From Chitinophaga pinensis (GTDB lineage Bacteria > Bacteroidota > Bacteroidia > Chitinophagales > UBA10324), in the NCBI GenBank assembly GCA_945903305.1, contig CAMDOA010000022.1:1-35302 (forward strand): DNA of 35,302 bases, given 5' to 3'. The translations under genes were made by a program, and so were the position numbers. Shown here piece after piece: positions 17,021 through 25,792 of this stretch; within the stretch, counting starts at the first letter, position 1, and each line of letters begins with the position of its first letter. The notes under the pieces are model-generated. The model had not been told where the DNA came from and did no database searches. It worked only from the letters and a program-made list of their open reading frames with translations.

Positions 17021-18328
17021 TTAAAATGAAAGTTTTTCTTCAATCCATTTATCAATTTGGTTATGCAATCCTTCGTGCTTTGTTTGCACCAGAACATCTT
17101 CAGCAAATGCGAGTGTCAGTAATTTTTTTGCTTCGAACTCTCCTATTCCACGCGCACGCAGGTAGAACATGGCATCTTCATCCAACTGCCCTGAAGTTGC
17201 ACCGTGACTACATTTCACATCATCGGCAAAAATTTCCAATTGTGGTTTTGCATTCAGTCCGGCATCATCACTCAGTAAAAGATTCCGGTTGTTCTGATAC
17301 GCATTTGTTTTCTGCGCATCTTTTCGCACCATTATTTTTCCATTGAAAACTCCCTTACCGTTTTCGGTCATGATGCCTTTGTAAAATTCATTGCTGAAAC
17401 AATTGGGCATCGCATGGTCAACGAGCGAATGATTATCGATCAGTTCATTTTTCGAGGGGAGATACAAACCATACAAGTGCCCCTCGCCATTTTGCGCATT
17501 GAAAAGCATGTGAAGATTATTGCGGATGAGTGCGCCACTCATGCTCACGGTTGTGAAATTGCAAAAGCTGTCTTTCTCCAATACCACCTGACGGGAATCA
17601 ATCACACTCGCTTCACTTTTTCCCAACAACGAAAAATGCTGAATGAGGTGGTACTCGATTCGCGCATTTGGTTTAACAATGATTTCTGCTCCGAGATTTT
17701 GCAGTGAAAATTTTTCTGCTGTTGAAATATGTGTTTCAACAATGTGCGCCTTCGCTCCTTCTTCGGCAACAATTAAAATTCTTGAAGTAGAATAAATTCC
17801 TTCTTCACGATTATCGTGAACAGAAATAATGTGAATGGGTTTTTCTGTTTGCGAATTTTTTTTCAAGTGTATGAACACGCCATCATTTGTGAGCGCGGTG
17901 TTCAGTGCATTGAAAGTTTCTTTTTCTGTGGTTAAATATTTTCCGAAGTGCTCCTTTATTATTTCCGGAAAATTTTTCTGTGCTTCTTTCAAACTCAGCA
18001 ATGAAATTTCATCTGAAATTTTTACTGAATTGCTGATTGGTTTTCCATTCACTAAAATTATTCTGTAAGCATCAATGGGTTCGAGTGATGCAATTATTTT
18101 TTCTGCATCGTCTGAAAGAGAAACAAAATCTGGAGAAGAAACTTTCTGAATTTTCTTTAATGAATTTTCCAATGGAGTGAATCTCCACTCTTCGTGTTTC
18201 ACTGAAGGGAAACCGGATTGAAGAAAATTTTTCCATGATGAATCGCGCAACGGGTTTTGAGCGAGTGTTTGCATCTGGGCAAACAACTTTTTATTCAAAA
18301 CTGGAATATCTAACACTTGCTTGCTCAT
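17021..18328 (-). CDS. sufD: SufD, Fe-S scaffold subunit
   Basis: This 435-residue protein pairs with SufB and SufC as the SufBC2D scaffold on which Fe-S clusters are built. The N-terminal half is variable and helical ([18 protein letters not shown] near residue 43). The C-terminal beta-helix region carries the family wording [20 protein letters not shown], followed by [17 protein letters not shown] and [35 protein letters not shown] closes the domain. The start codon overlaps the sufC stop by four bases (ATGA), indicating coupled translation. Confidence 0.95.
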   Translation of the reverse strand: MSKQVLDIPVLNKKLFAQMQTLAQNPLRDSSWKNFLQSGFPSVKHEEWRFTPLENSLKKIQKVSSPDFVSLSDDAEKIIASLEPIDAYRIILVNGKPISNSVKISDEISLLSLKEAQKNFPEIIKEHFGKYLTTEKETFNALNTALTNDGVFIHLKKNSQTEKPIHIISVHDNREEGIYSTSRILIVAEEGAKAHIVETHISTAEKFSLQNLGAEIIVKPNARIEYHLIQHFSLLGKSEASVIDSRQVVLEKDSFCNFTTVSMSGALIRNNLHMLFNAQNGEGHLYGLYLPSKNELIDNHSLVDHAMPNCFSNEFYKGIMTENGKGVFNGKIMVRKDAQKTNAYQNNRNLLLSDDAGLNAKPQLEIFADDVKCSHGATSGQLDEDAMFYLRARGIGEFEAKKLLTLAFAEDVLVQTKHEGLHNQIDKWIEEKLSF

Positions 18329-19080
18329 GAATTAATGGTTTCTTCTTTCACCCAATCATATCCTTTCTCTTCGAGTTCGAATGCCAAATCTTTAGTTCCT
18401 GACTTCACAATTTTTCCGTCACTGAGCACATGCACAAAATCGGGAACGATGTAATCGAGCAATCGCTGATAGTGCGTGATGACAATGAATGCATTGTTTT
18501 TATTGCGAAGGGTGTTGACTCCATGCGCCACAATCCGCAGGGCATCAATATCCAAACCACTGTCTGTTTCGTCGAGTATGGCGAGTTTGGGTTCGAGCAT
18601 CGCCATCTGAAAAACTTCATTGCGTTTTTTTTCGCCGCCGCTGAATCCTTCGTTGAGTGCGCGCGAGGTGAGTTTGGAATCCATCTCGACGAGTTTCATT
18701 TTTTCGCGCATGGTGGCGAGGAAATCTTTTGCTTCGATGGGTGCGAGTCCTTTTGCTTTTCGTGTTTCGTTCACAGCTGTCTTCAGAAAATTTACGGTGC
18801 TGACTCCTGGAATCTCAACCGGATATTGAAAGGCGAGAAAAATTCCTTCGTGTGCGCGCTCTTCAATTTTCATGTCGAGCAGATTTTTTCCTTCGAATAA
18901 TATTTCACCATCTGTAACAGTGTAATCCTGCTTGCCTGCGAGAACTGATGCGAGTGTGCTTTTGCCGGAACCGTTTGGTCCCATGATGGCGTGGATTTCA
19001 CCGGCATTTACTTTCAGATTAATTCCTTTCAGAATTTCTTTTCCTTCCACGCTTGCTTTCAGGTTTCTGATTTCTAACAT
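18325..19080 (-). CDS. sufC: SufC, Fe-S assembly ATPase
   Basis: This 251-residue ABC-type ATPase powers conformational change of the SufBCD scaffold; it is cytoplasmic, not a transporter subunit. It has Walker [10 protein letters not shown] (residues 34-42), the ABC signature in [15 protein letters not shown] (142-156), Walker [13 protein letters not shown] (167-178) and the switch histidine in ITHYQRL (His203). The length matches the family. It overlaps sufD by four bases and is separated from sufB by a 129-base gap holding two repeat elements. Confidence 0.97.
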   Translation of the reverse strand: MLEIRNLKASVEGKEILKGINLKVNAGEIHAIMGPNGSGKSTLASVLAGKQDYTVTDGEILFEGKNLLDMKIEERAHEGIFLAFQYPVEIPGVSTVNFLKTAVNETRKAKGLAPIEAKDFLATMREKMKLVEMDSKLTSRALNEGFSGGEKKRNEVFQMAMLEPKLAILDETDSGLDIDALRIVAHGVNTLRNKNNAFIVITHYQRLLDYIVPDFVHVLSDGKIVKSGTKDLAFELEEKGYDWVKEETINS

Positions 19081-19100
19081 CTTTATTTTATTTTTTCTAT

Positions 19101-19205
19101 TTCACGCTAAGCCCGCTAAGGAGCAAAGCAGAAAAGTTTTTTTTATTTCTATCCTTCGACAAGCTCAGGATGACAACCGCTGTCACACTGAGCTTGTCGA
19201 AGTGT
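19101..19205. repeat. Two dispersed repeat elements between sufB and sufC
   Basis: The first (19101-19130) contains the direct motif CGCTAAGCCCGCTAAGGAGC. The second is a strong palindrome: CTTCGACAAGCTCAG at 19154-19168 is perfectly complementary to CTGAGCTTGTCGAAG at 19188-19202, with an added TGACA/TGTCA inner stem. The resulting RNA hairpin would lie inside the suf transcript. Confidence 0.85.
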
Positions 19206-19209
19206 CTTT

Positions 19210-20655
19210 TTATCCAACACTTCCTTCTAAACTAATCGCTAACAATTTTTGTGCTTCAACGGCAAACTCCATTGGCAACTGATTGAACACTTCCTTGCAA
19301 TATCCATTCACTATCAGGTTTACTGCTTCTTCATTTCCGATGCCGCGCTGATTGCAGTAGAACAAAATGTCTTCACCGATTTTAGAAGTAGTTGCTTCGT
19401 GTTCGACTTTCGCGGAGGTGTTATTCACTTCGATGTACGGGAAAGTATGTGCGCCACAGTGGTCGGTCATGAGTAATGAATCGCACTGCGAAAAATTTTG
19501 TGCGTTGGTTGCTTTCTTATTGATGCGCACCAAACCGCGATACGAATTCTGACTGCTGCCGGCGGAAATTCCTTTGCTTACAATTCGGCTCTTCGTGTTT
19601 TTGCCGATGTGAATCATCTTGGTTCCGGTGTCGGCTTGTTGCATATTGTTGGTCACAGCGACAGAATAAAATTCGCCGATTGAATTATCTCCTTTCAAAA
19701 TCACACTCGGATATTTCCAGGTGATGGCGGAACCAGTTTCAACCTGCGTCCAACTGATTTTACTGTTTACTCCTGAACAGATTCCACGCTTGGTAACGAA
19801 ATTGAAAATGCCCCCCTTGCCATCTTTATCGCCGGGATACCAGTTCTGAACGGTTGAATATTTTATTTCGGAATTATCGTGCGCAACTAATTCCACCACC
19901 GCTGCGTGCAGTTGATTTTCGTCGCGCATTGGTGCGGTGCAACCTTCGAGATATGAAACATAACTTCCTTCGTCAGCCACAATCAATGTGCGCTCGAACT
20001 GTCCGGTGTTCGCTGCGTTGATTCGGAAATAAGTAGAGAGTTCCATCGGACAGCGAACTCCTTTCGGTACATACACAAATGAACCATCACTGAACACCGC
20101 TGTGTTGAGCGCGGCGAAATAATTGTCAGTAGAAGGCACCACAGAGCCCATGTATTTTTTCACCAACTCCGGATGTTCTTTCACCGCTTCGCTCATTGAA
20201 CAAAAAATAATTCCAAGTTCGCGCAGCTTGTCTTTAAAAGTTGTTACCACACTCACGCTATCAAGCACAGCATCCACCGCCACTCCTGCAAGACGCATTT
20301 GTTCCACTAAAGAAATTCCAAGCTTATCAAATGTTTTGCGAATCTCAGGATCCACTTCATCCATGCTTGCGAGTTGCGGTTTCACTTTTGGAGAAGCGTA
20401 GTAGTGATAAGATTGATAATCAATTTTCGGATAGTGAACATTTTCCCATGTTGGCTCTACCATTGTGAGCCAGTGACGATACGCTTTCAGCCGCCACTCG
20501 AGCAACCACTCCGGTTCATTTTTCTTTGCTGAAATAAAACGGACCACATCTTCATTCAGCCCCTTCGCAAGAATATCCTGCTCAATATCCGATACGAAAC
20601 CATACTTGTATTCGGTGGTTGTGAGTTCATCTAATATTTTATCGCTGTCTTCCAT
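19210..20655 (-). CDS. sufB: SufB, Fe-S scaffold subunit
   Basis: This 481-residue protein is the core scaffold on which the cluster forms in the SufBC2D complex. Family wording is present throughout: [16 protein letters not shown] (residues 47-62), [60 protein letters not shown] (including the cysteine region), [21 protein letters not shown] and, near the end, [20 protein letters not shown]. The length matches SufB of other bacteria. It is the first gene of the operon and follows a recognisable promoter with a dyad in its spacer. Confidence 0.97.
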   Translation of the reverse strand: MEDSDKILDELTTTEYKYGFVSDIEQDILAKGLNEDVVRFISAKKNEPEWLLEWRLKAYRHWLTMVEPTWENVHYPKIDYQSYHYYASPKVKPQLASMDEVDPEIRKTFDKLGISLVEQMRLAGVAVDAVLDSVSVVTTFKDKLRELGIIFCSMSEAVKEHPELVKKYMGSVVPSTDNYFAALNTAVFSDGSFVYVPKGVRCPMELSTYFRINAANTGQFERTLIVADEGSYVSYLEGCTAPMRDENQLHAAVVELVAHDNSEIKYSTVQNWYPGDKDGKGGIFNFVTKRGICSGVNSKISWTQVETGSAITWKYPSVILKGDNSIGEFYSVAVTNNMQQADTGTKMIHIGKNTKSRIVSKGISAGSSQNSYRGLVRINKKATNAQNFSQCDSLLMTDHCGAHTFPYIEVNNTSAKVEHEATTSKIGEDILFYCNQRGIGNEEAVNLIVNGYCKEVFNQLPMEFAVEAQKLLAISLEGSVG

Positions 20656-20680
20656 TTACCGGCTTGGGATTTTCAGAGCG

Positions 20681-20711
20681 CAAAAGTCAACCTTAGATTC
20701 AATCTAAACAA
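20681..20711 (-). promoter_or_regulatory. Promoter of the suf operon
   Basis: On the minus strand GACTTTTG (20688-20681) fits the -7 consensus TAnnTTTG except at its first base. TTG (20711-20709) lies 20 bases upstream at the -33 distance. Transcription would start about 20 bases before the sufB ATG. The same GACTTTTGCG string occurs on the plus strand at 20797-20806, before the tRNA-Arg gene, as a possible divergent promoter. Confidence 0.55.
20693..20707. promoter_or_regulatory. Dyad in suf promoter spacer, candidate operator
   Basis: TTAGATT-C-AATCTAA is a perfect 7-1-7 inverted repeat placed between the -33 and -7 elements of the sufB promoter. This is the position expected of a repressor site. 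The regulator is unknown; an Rrf2-type (IscR-like) protein would be the usual candidate for suf control. Confidence 0.45.
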
Positions 20712-20823
20712 CAGTTTCTCAATAAAAAAGATTCTATATGAATCCGGATGAAGAATATATTAAATGCCGAAGTAGCTTAAATAAAAATTTATTGATGACT
20801 TTTGCGACCTCAAATTGAGAATT

Positions 20824-20895
20824 GGTCCCGTAGTTCAACGGATAGAATATGAGTTTCCGAAACTCCAGATGCAGGTTCGATCCCCGCCGGGACCA
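20824..20895 (+). tRNA. tRNA-Arg (anticodon CCG)
   Basis: The acceptor arms GGTCCCG and CGGGACC pair fully. The D-arm is GTTC-AACGGATA-GAAT, the anticodon loop TTCCGAA gives CCG, and the T-arm contains GGTTCGATCC. The discriminator is A and CCA is not encoded. Two stem positions are mismatched: the first pair of the anticodon stem (T-C) and the middle of the T stem (A-C). Its first half is nearly identical to the tRNA-Arg at 25670. Confidence 0.87.
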
Positions 20896-20950
20896 CTTAG
20901 TTTAGTTTCAAGTTATTTGTTGACTTGTTATTTATAAATACAACTCCACA

Positions 20951-22309
20951 TTGAATCTTCCACAAGAATTTACCGAACGATTGTTTAGACAATTCGGAAA
21001 TGAATCTTCTGATTTGATTGAATCATTCAATCTGGCCTCACCAACAAGCATTCGCATTCATCAAAACAAACTGAAAGAATTTTCCGGTGAGAAAATTCCG
21101 TGGAGCAACTCAGGATATTATTTACGGGAGCGACCATTGTTTACGATTGATCCGTTGTTTCATTCGGGTTGTTACTATGTGCAGGAAGCAAGTTCTATGT
21201 TTTTAGAACAGGTGTTTACTCAATTATTTCTGAAAGAAGAAAAAATTACGGTGCTTGATTTATGTGCAGCTCCGGGAGGCAAAAGCACGCACATTGCTTC
21301 ATTGCTAAATGACGAAAGTGTTTTAGTTTCAAATGAAGTGATTGGTTCACGCGCAGGCATTCTGAAAGAAAATATTATTAAACAAGGAAGAGGCAATGTG
21401 ATTGTGACCAACAGCGATGCAAAATATTTTGGTGAACTGAATGAAGTATTTGATTGCATTGTGATTGATGCGCCTTGCAGCGGCGAAGGATTATTCAGAA
21501 AAGATAAAGAAGCCGTGAATGAATGGAGTACTGATCAGGCACACTTTTGCAGCATTCGTCAGCAACGGATTTTAGAAGATGTAATTCCTTGTTTGAAGAA
21601 AAATGGGTTGCTGATTTATTCAACCTGCACATTTAATCCAGAAGAAAATGAATTGCAATTGAAATGGCTGAAAGAGAAATATGGTTTCAGTGGAGTGCAA
21701 TTAAAAACAGAAAACAGTTGGAACATTGATGAATGGAATGAGGATGGTTTGTATGGCTATCGTTTTATGCCACATAAAATAAAAGGAGAAGGATTTTTTT
21801 TGGCGGTGTTGCGAAAAGAAGAATCTGATTCTGCCATTGGAAATTCTTCAAACAAAAAATTTGTTTCGTGGATGCCTGAGATTTGTGAGGAGAAAGAAAT
21901 TTCTACATTAGAAAACTGGATTAAAAAAAATGAATCTGAAAATATTTATAAATGGAAGGAAAAATATTTTCTGTTGAACAATGAACAATTGAAAATTATG
22001 AATGAGTTAAGTGATCGTGTGAAAACTATTTATGCTGGAGTGGAATTGGCTTCTAAAAAACATGATGAATTTATTCCATCGCCTGCTCTAGCATTATTTG
22101 AGGGGATAAATATTTCTTCATTCAATAATCTGAATTTATCTAGAGAACAAGCACTTAGTTTTCTCCGAAAAGATTCTTTACAGATTTCTTCAGTGGAAAA
22201 AGGATGGATGCTTGCCGTATTTGAAAATCATCCGCTTGGGTGGGTGAAAGCACTTAGTAACAGAATGAATAATTATTTTCCGATGGAGTGGAGGATTAAA
22301 AATTACTAA
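20951..22309 (+). CDS. rRNA cytosine-C5 methyltransferase, RsmF-like (NOL1/NOP2/Sun family)
   Basis: This 452-residue SAM-dependent enzyme methylates cytosine in rRNA. It has the SAM-binding motif DLCAAPGGKSTH (residues 103-114), DAPCSGEG (173-180) with one catalytic cysteine (Cys176), and STCTFNPEENE (224-234) with the second (Cys226). The C-terminal 170 residues form the extra RNA-binding part seen in RsmF/YebU and YccW-type proteins. No ATG is available; a stop lies ten codons upstream (TGA at 20921-20923). The TTG at 20951 gives LPQEFTERL, which matches the usual family start, so TTG is the likely start codon. It lies 55 bases after tRNA-Arg(CCG) and may share its transcript. Confidence 0.9.
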   Translation: MNLPQEFTERLFRQFGNESSDLIESFNLASPTSIRIHQNKLKEFSGEKIPWSNSGYYLRERPLFTIDPLFHSGCYYVQEASSMFLEQVFTQLFLKEEKITVLDLCAAPGGKSTHIASLLNDESVLVSNEVIGSRAGILKENIIKQGRGNVIVTNSDAKYFGELNEVFDCIVIDAPCSGEGLFRKDKEAVNEWSTDQAHFCSIRQQRILEDVIPCLKKNGLLIYSTCTFNPEENELQLKWLKEKYGFSGVQLKTENSWNIDEWNEDGLYGYRFMPHKIKGEGFFLAVLRKEESDSAIGNSSNKKFVSWMPEICEEKEISTLENWIKKNESENIYKWKEKYFLLNNEQLKIMNELSDRVKTIYAGVELASKKHDEFIPSPALALFEGINISSFNNLNLSREQALSFLRKDSLQISSVEKGWMLAVFENHPLGWVKALSNRMNNYFPMEWRIKNY

Positions 22310-22324
22310 ATAGATCTAATTTTT
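22298..22324. terminator. Weak AT-only hairpin between convergent genes
   Basis: AAAAATTA (22298-22305) and TAATTTTT (22317-22324) are complementary and overlap the ends of the methyltransferase and recQ genes, whose stops are six bases apart. The stem has no GC pairs, so termination here is doubtful. Confidence 0.25.
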
Positions 22325-24745
22325 CTCTACTAATATATTTCCAACAGTAGCACTTATGCTCGCTGCATTTCTTCCAAAAGAGTGAATAAGAAAATGTAAA
22401 TCATTAGTGTATCGAATTGCTTTTGTAATTATTTCTTTCTCGCGCTCGCTCCACAACTCCATGTGGCGTGGATGAGTTTTTCTTTTCTCAATTAGCTCGG
22501 CGTTTGTCATTAGCTCTGTTGGTTTTGAAAATGGAATTGCATCAAGGTTTTCCTTCAAAGATTTTCTTTGCGATTCGCTCAACTGATTAAAGGTTTCTTT
22601 AGAAAAGAAATCATCTGCAAGAGAATTTCTATAATCATTCGCTCCAATTGTTTCATTATTTCTCTTTGCATTTTCTTCTGCCACATAAGGGCGATAAAAT
22701 TCATTGATTCTTATACCCACTGAAGTTGCTGTCATCTTATTTGTAAGCAACCCGAAAAACGAAAGTGATTTTACTTCTTCAGGGAATCTTCCTGAATTTG
22801 AACCAATCAGCAATTTTCCTATTGCACTTCTTGTAAACTTTATTCCTTTTTCTTTCAGCTCAATCATGTATCGTTTCAGGTTTTCTTCTGAAAGAATTTC
22901 ATCAATATTGTTTTTTGGTTTATGCTGCTTAAAATTTGTTATTGCGTTGAGAAACTGATTACCGAATTGTGATAATTTATTTTCAGTTACTCCGCTTATT
23001 TTCATCAACTCGTCTTCAGTCATCGGCAGTTGCTCTTCCAATTCTACTAATACAGAATCGCTAAACACCGCATGAGGAGGTACATTTAATTTGATCGCAA
23101 TCTCCTTTCGCAATTGCCGGAGCGTTTCAAATATTGAATCTGAAGTTGGTTCAGAAAATCTGTTTGTATAAGAACGGACTTTTGTTTTTAAAATTCTGAT
23201 TTTCGTTTCATCAATTGTTGGAATTACTAAACTGAGCGGTACAGTTCCTTTCAAAACCAAATCGCCGAAGGAAGTAATGCGCAAAGTGTTTCCATCGTCG
23301 TATGCGATTTCCATCAACCCGATTTGAATCATTTGCAAAATGTAGTGACTCCACTCCTTCGCGCTCATATCCGCACCCGCTCCGTAAGTTTTTATTTTAT
23401 CTAATCCGGGCAACAACACTTCCTGATTCCGCATACCGCGCAATACATCAACCAATAAATGGCCACCAACTTTTTTTCCTTCCAATTCTATTCGCTTCAA
23501 TGCACTCAATGCTTTTTGTGCAATCAATTTTCCATCAAAATGTTTTGGTGGATTGCCGCACACATCACAATTGTTGCAATTGTCGCGAAGGTTTTCTCCG
23601 AAATAATTTAACAGAATTTTCCTTCTGCAAATCTGTGCTTCGGCATATTCATTCATGCGCTCCAGCTTCTCTAAATTAACTTGCGGCTGACCACTTTCCT
23701 CGGCAAACTTTCGGAGCATTATCAAATCGCCAATGCTGAAATACAAAATGGTGTCGCACTTCAAACCATCGCGACCACCACGACCGATTTCCTGAAAGAA
23801 ATTTTCAATGGCCTTTGGTAAATTGTAGTGTAATACAAAACGAACATTGCTTTTATCTATTCCCATTCCGAATGCGATGGTGGCACACACTACCTGCACT
23901 TCATCGTTGATAAAATCTTCCTGCACTTTAGTTCTATCGTCGCTCGACATGCCGGCGTGGTAACACTTTGCCTCAATGCCTAATTCTTTTAAATCCATTG
24001 AAACTTCCTCAGTACTGGCGCGCGATGTGCAATAAATAATTCCGCTTTCGTTTTTATGTTTTGTAATGAACTGATAAATATCTCTCACCTTATCGCGTTT
24101 GTTCATTCCGAATTTTACAGCGAGCGAAATATTCGGACGATCGAATGACGAGACAAATTGTTTTGGTGAACGCAAACCGAGCAAAGAAAGAATATCGATT
24201 CGCGTGAGTTTATCAGCAGTGGCAGTAAGTGTAATTAACGGAACATTTGAAAAACTTTCGCGCAGTTGGTGTAACACTTTATAAACCGGACGAAAATCAT
24301 GACCCCACTGCGAAACACAATGCGCTTCGTCAATGGCAATTAAACTTAGTTTGAGTTGTGGAAGCCAACCGTTCAAATCTGCCATGGCTCTTTCAGGTGA
24401 GAGATACAGCAACTTGGTTTCGCCACGCAAACATTTTTCTATTTCCACAGTTTCTTCATCGCGGCTCATGCTGCTGTTGATGAAGGAAGCACTGATTCCA
24501 TTGGTGCGCAGTGCATCTACCTGATCTTTCATCAACGAAATTAGTGGAGAAATAATCAGCGCGGTTCCTTCCATCATCAATGCCGGAATTTGAAAGCACA
24601 AACTTTTTCCGCCACCGGTTGGCATCAGCACCATGGCATCTTTTCTGTTCAACAGTTCTGAAATTATTTCTTCCTGCAACGGACGAAACGAATCGTAACC
24701 AAAATATTTTTTCAGAATTTCTTTTGCGGAATTTATATTACTCAT
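22316..24745 (-). CDS. recQ: RecQ-type ATP-dependent DNA helicase with C-terminal extension
   Basis: This 809-residue 3'-5' helicase acts in recombination and fork repair. The first RecA-like domain has Walker A MPTGGGKS (residues 41-48), the DEAH box IDEAHCVSQWGHDFRP (138-153) and TLTATAD (172-178). The second has YHAGM (262-266), ATIAFGMGIDK (288-298) and QEIGRGGRDG (318-327); RGGRDG replaces the usual RAGRDG. Zinc ligands are Cys373, Cys390, Cys393 and Cys396. The RQC winged helix follows (about 405-510) and an HRDC domain lies at about 532-608. Residues 609-809 are an additional helical region not found in the roughly 610-residue Escherichia coli enzyme. It is convergent with the methyltransferase gene. 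Confidence 0.95.
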   Translation of the reverse strand: MSNINSAKEILKKYFGYDSFRPLQEEIISELLNRKDAMVLMPTGGGKSLCFQIPALMMEGTALIISPLISLMKDQVDALRTNGISASFINSSMSRDEETVEIEKCLRGETKLLYLSPERAMADLNGWLPQLKLSLIAIDEAHCVSQWGHDFRPVYKVLHQLRESFSNVPLITLTATADKLTRIDILSLLGLRSPKQFVSSFDRPNISLAVKFGMNKRDKVRDIYQFITKHKNESGIIYCTSRASTEEVSMDLKELGIEAKCYHAGMSSDDRTKVQEDFINDEVQVVCATIAFGMGIDKSNVRFVLHYNLPKAIENFFQEIGRGGRDGLKCDTILYFSIGDLIMLRKFAEESGQPQVNLEKLERMNEYAEAQICRRKILLNYFGENLRDNCNNCDVCGNPPKHFDGKLIAQKALSALKRIELEGKKVGGHLLVDVLRGMRNQEVLLPGLDKIKTYGAGADMSAKEWSHYILQMIQIGLMEIAYDDGNTLRITSFGDLVLKGTVPLSLVIPTIDETKIRILKTKVRSYTNRFSEPTSDSIFETLRQLRKEIAIKLNVPPHAVFSDSVLVELEEQLPMTEDELMKISGVTENKLSQFGNQFLNAITNFKQHKPKNNIDEILSEENLKRYMIELKEKGIKFTRSAIGKLLIGSNSGRFPEEVKSLSFFGLLTNKMTATSVGIRINEFYRPYVAEENAKRNNETIGANDYRNSLADDFFSKETFNQLSESQRKSLKENLDAIPFSKPTELMTNAELIEKRKTHPRHMELWSEREKEIITKAIRYTNDLHFLIHSFGRNAASISATVGNILVEKN

Positions 24746-24853
24746 CAGTTAAAATTCAGGTTGAAAATAAAATCAAAATTCAAACTAACTATTTTCAATT
24801 AGAAAATATTCGATGCTGTAAAAAATAAATTGCATTTATTTGATGATTAAGAA

Positions 24854-25597
24854 ATGAAAACAATCGGTTTGAAATTTTTATTCTTGTTAATCGCAACCAG
24901 TATACCTGAATTTCTGTTTGCTCAAAAATCATTTGTGTTAAAACCCGGATTGGACATTTCGCTCGCTGCCGTTGTCGGCGGAGCAGTGGGATTCGATAAA
25001 TTATTTTTAGAAAAAAAACACTCTGTACTCAGCGAGCAAAAATTCAATTCGCTTTCAACCGGGCAATTATTTTTTTTTGATCAGCCCAGAAAATAATTTC
25101 CATTTCCGGATAAAATCAGCGACGGACTTTTAATAGGTGCTACTGCCCCGATTATTTACTATTTGATTAGTAAGGAAGACAGAAGTAATTACGGCACTTA
25201 TATGACCATGTATTTTGAAACGATGATTTTAAATGCTGCATTAACAGATATTGTTAAAATAACAACGAAAAGAACCAGACCATTTGTTTATATATTAAAT
25301 TCTTATGATGATGTATTGCGATTAAAACATCCGGAAGATGCTTCTTTGTCGTTTTATTCAGGTCACACATCTACTGTTGCAGCAACTTCTTTTTTTATGG
25401 CACGCACAATCACGCTGAATGAAACTGATAAAACAAAAAAAACATTCATTTGGATTAGCGCAGCCACTATTCCTGCAGTATAAGGTTTTTTAAGAGTTTC
25501 GGCGGGTAAACATTTTGCGACCGATGTGATTGCTGGTTATTTAATGGGGGCATTAACCGGTTACATGATTCCGACTTTGCATATTAAGAAGAAGTAA
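24854..25597 (+). pseudogene. PAP2-family phosphatase, disrupted by two in-frame stops
   Basis: One continuous reading frame of 247 sense and nonsense codons plus a final TAA encodes a signal peptide (MKTIGLKFLFLLIATSIPEFLFA) and all three PAP2 phosphatase motifs. These are KITTKRTRP (K-x6-RP), FYSGHTS (SGH) and RVSAGKHFATD (R-x5-H-x3-D). The frame is interrupted by TAA at 25094-25096 and again at 25481-25483, with no frameshift. The second stop cuts off the third motif, which contains the catalytic histidine. Intact relatives dephosphorylate lipid phosphates such as undecaprenyl pyrophosphate or phosphatidates in the periplasm. The motifs are well preserved, so decay is recent, or one or both stops are sequencing errors. 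Confidence 0.85.
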
Positions 25598-25647
25598 AAA
25601 TTTATAAATAGATAGTGCCGAAAGAAAAAATCATCATTTCTTTCATA

Positions 25648-25655
25648 TATTTTTG
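25648..25655 (+). promoter_or_regulatory. Promoter -7 element before tRNA-Arg(CCT)
   Basis: TATTTTTG matches TAnnTTTG exactly and lies 14 bases before the mature tRNA 5' end. No clear -33 TTTG is present. Confidence 0.4.
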
Positions 25656-25669
25656 AGGCAATATTTTTT

Positions 25670-25741
25670 GTCCCCGTAGTTCAACGGATAGAATAGAAGT
25701 TTCCTAAACTTTTGATCCCAGTTCGATTCTGGGCGGGGATA
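25670..25741 (+). tRNA. tRNA-Arg (anticodon CCT)
   Basis: Acceptor arms GTCCCCG and CGGGGAT pair with one G-T at the end. The D-arm GTTC-AACGGATA-GAAT is the same as in the tRNA at 20824. The anticodon arm GAAGT-TTCCTAA-ACTTT gives CCT, the T-arm is CCCAG-TTCGATT-CTGGG, and the discriminator is A. CCA is not encoded. Confidence 0.92.
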
Positions 25742-25792
25742 CAATAGCAGATGGGTTAATGGTTGTTTAAAATTAAAGTGTTTATTATTCAA

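Noticed and set aside
24854-25597. Stop-codon reassignment or programmed read-through of TAA in the PAP2 gene
   Set aside because: Many genes in the window (for example sufT and the ECF sigma gene) use TAA as their real stop, and no recoding signal such as a conserved stem-loop is seen after the internal stops. Recent pseudogenisation or sequencing error is simpler.
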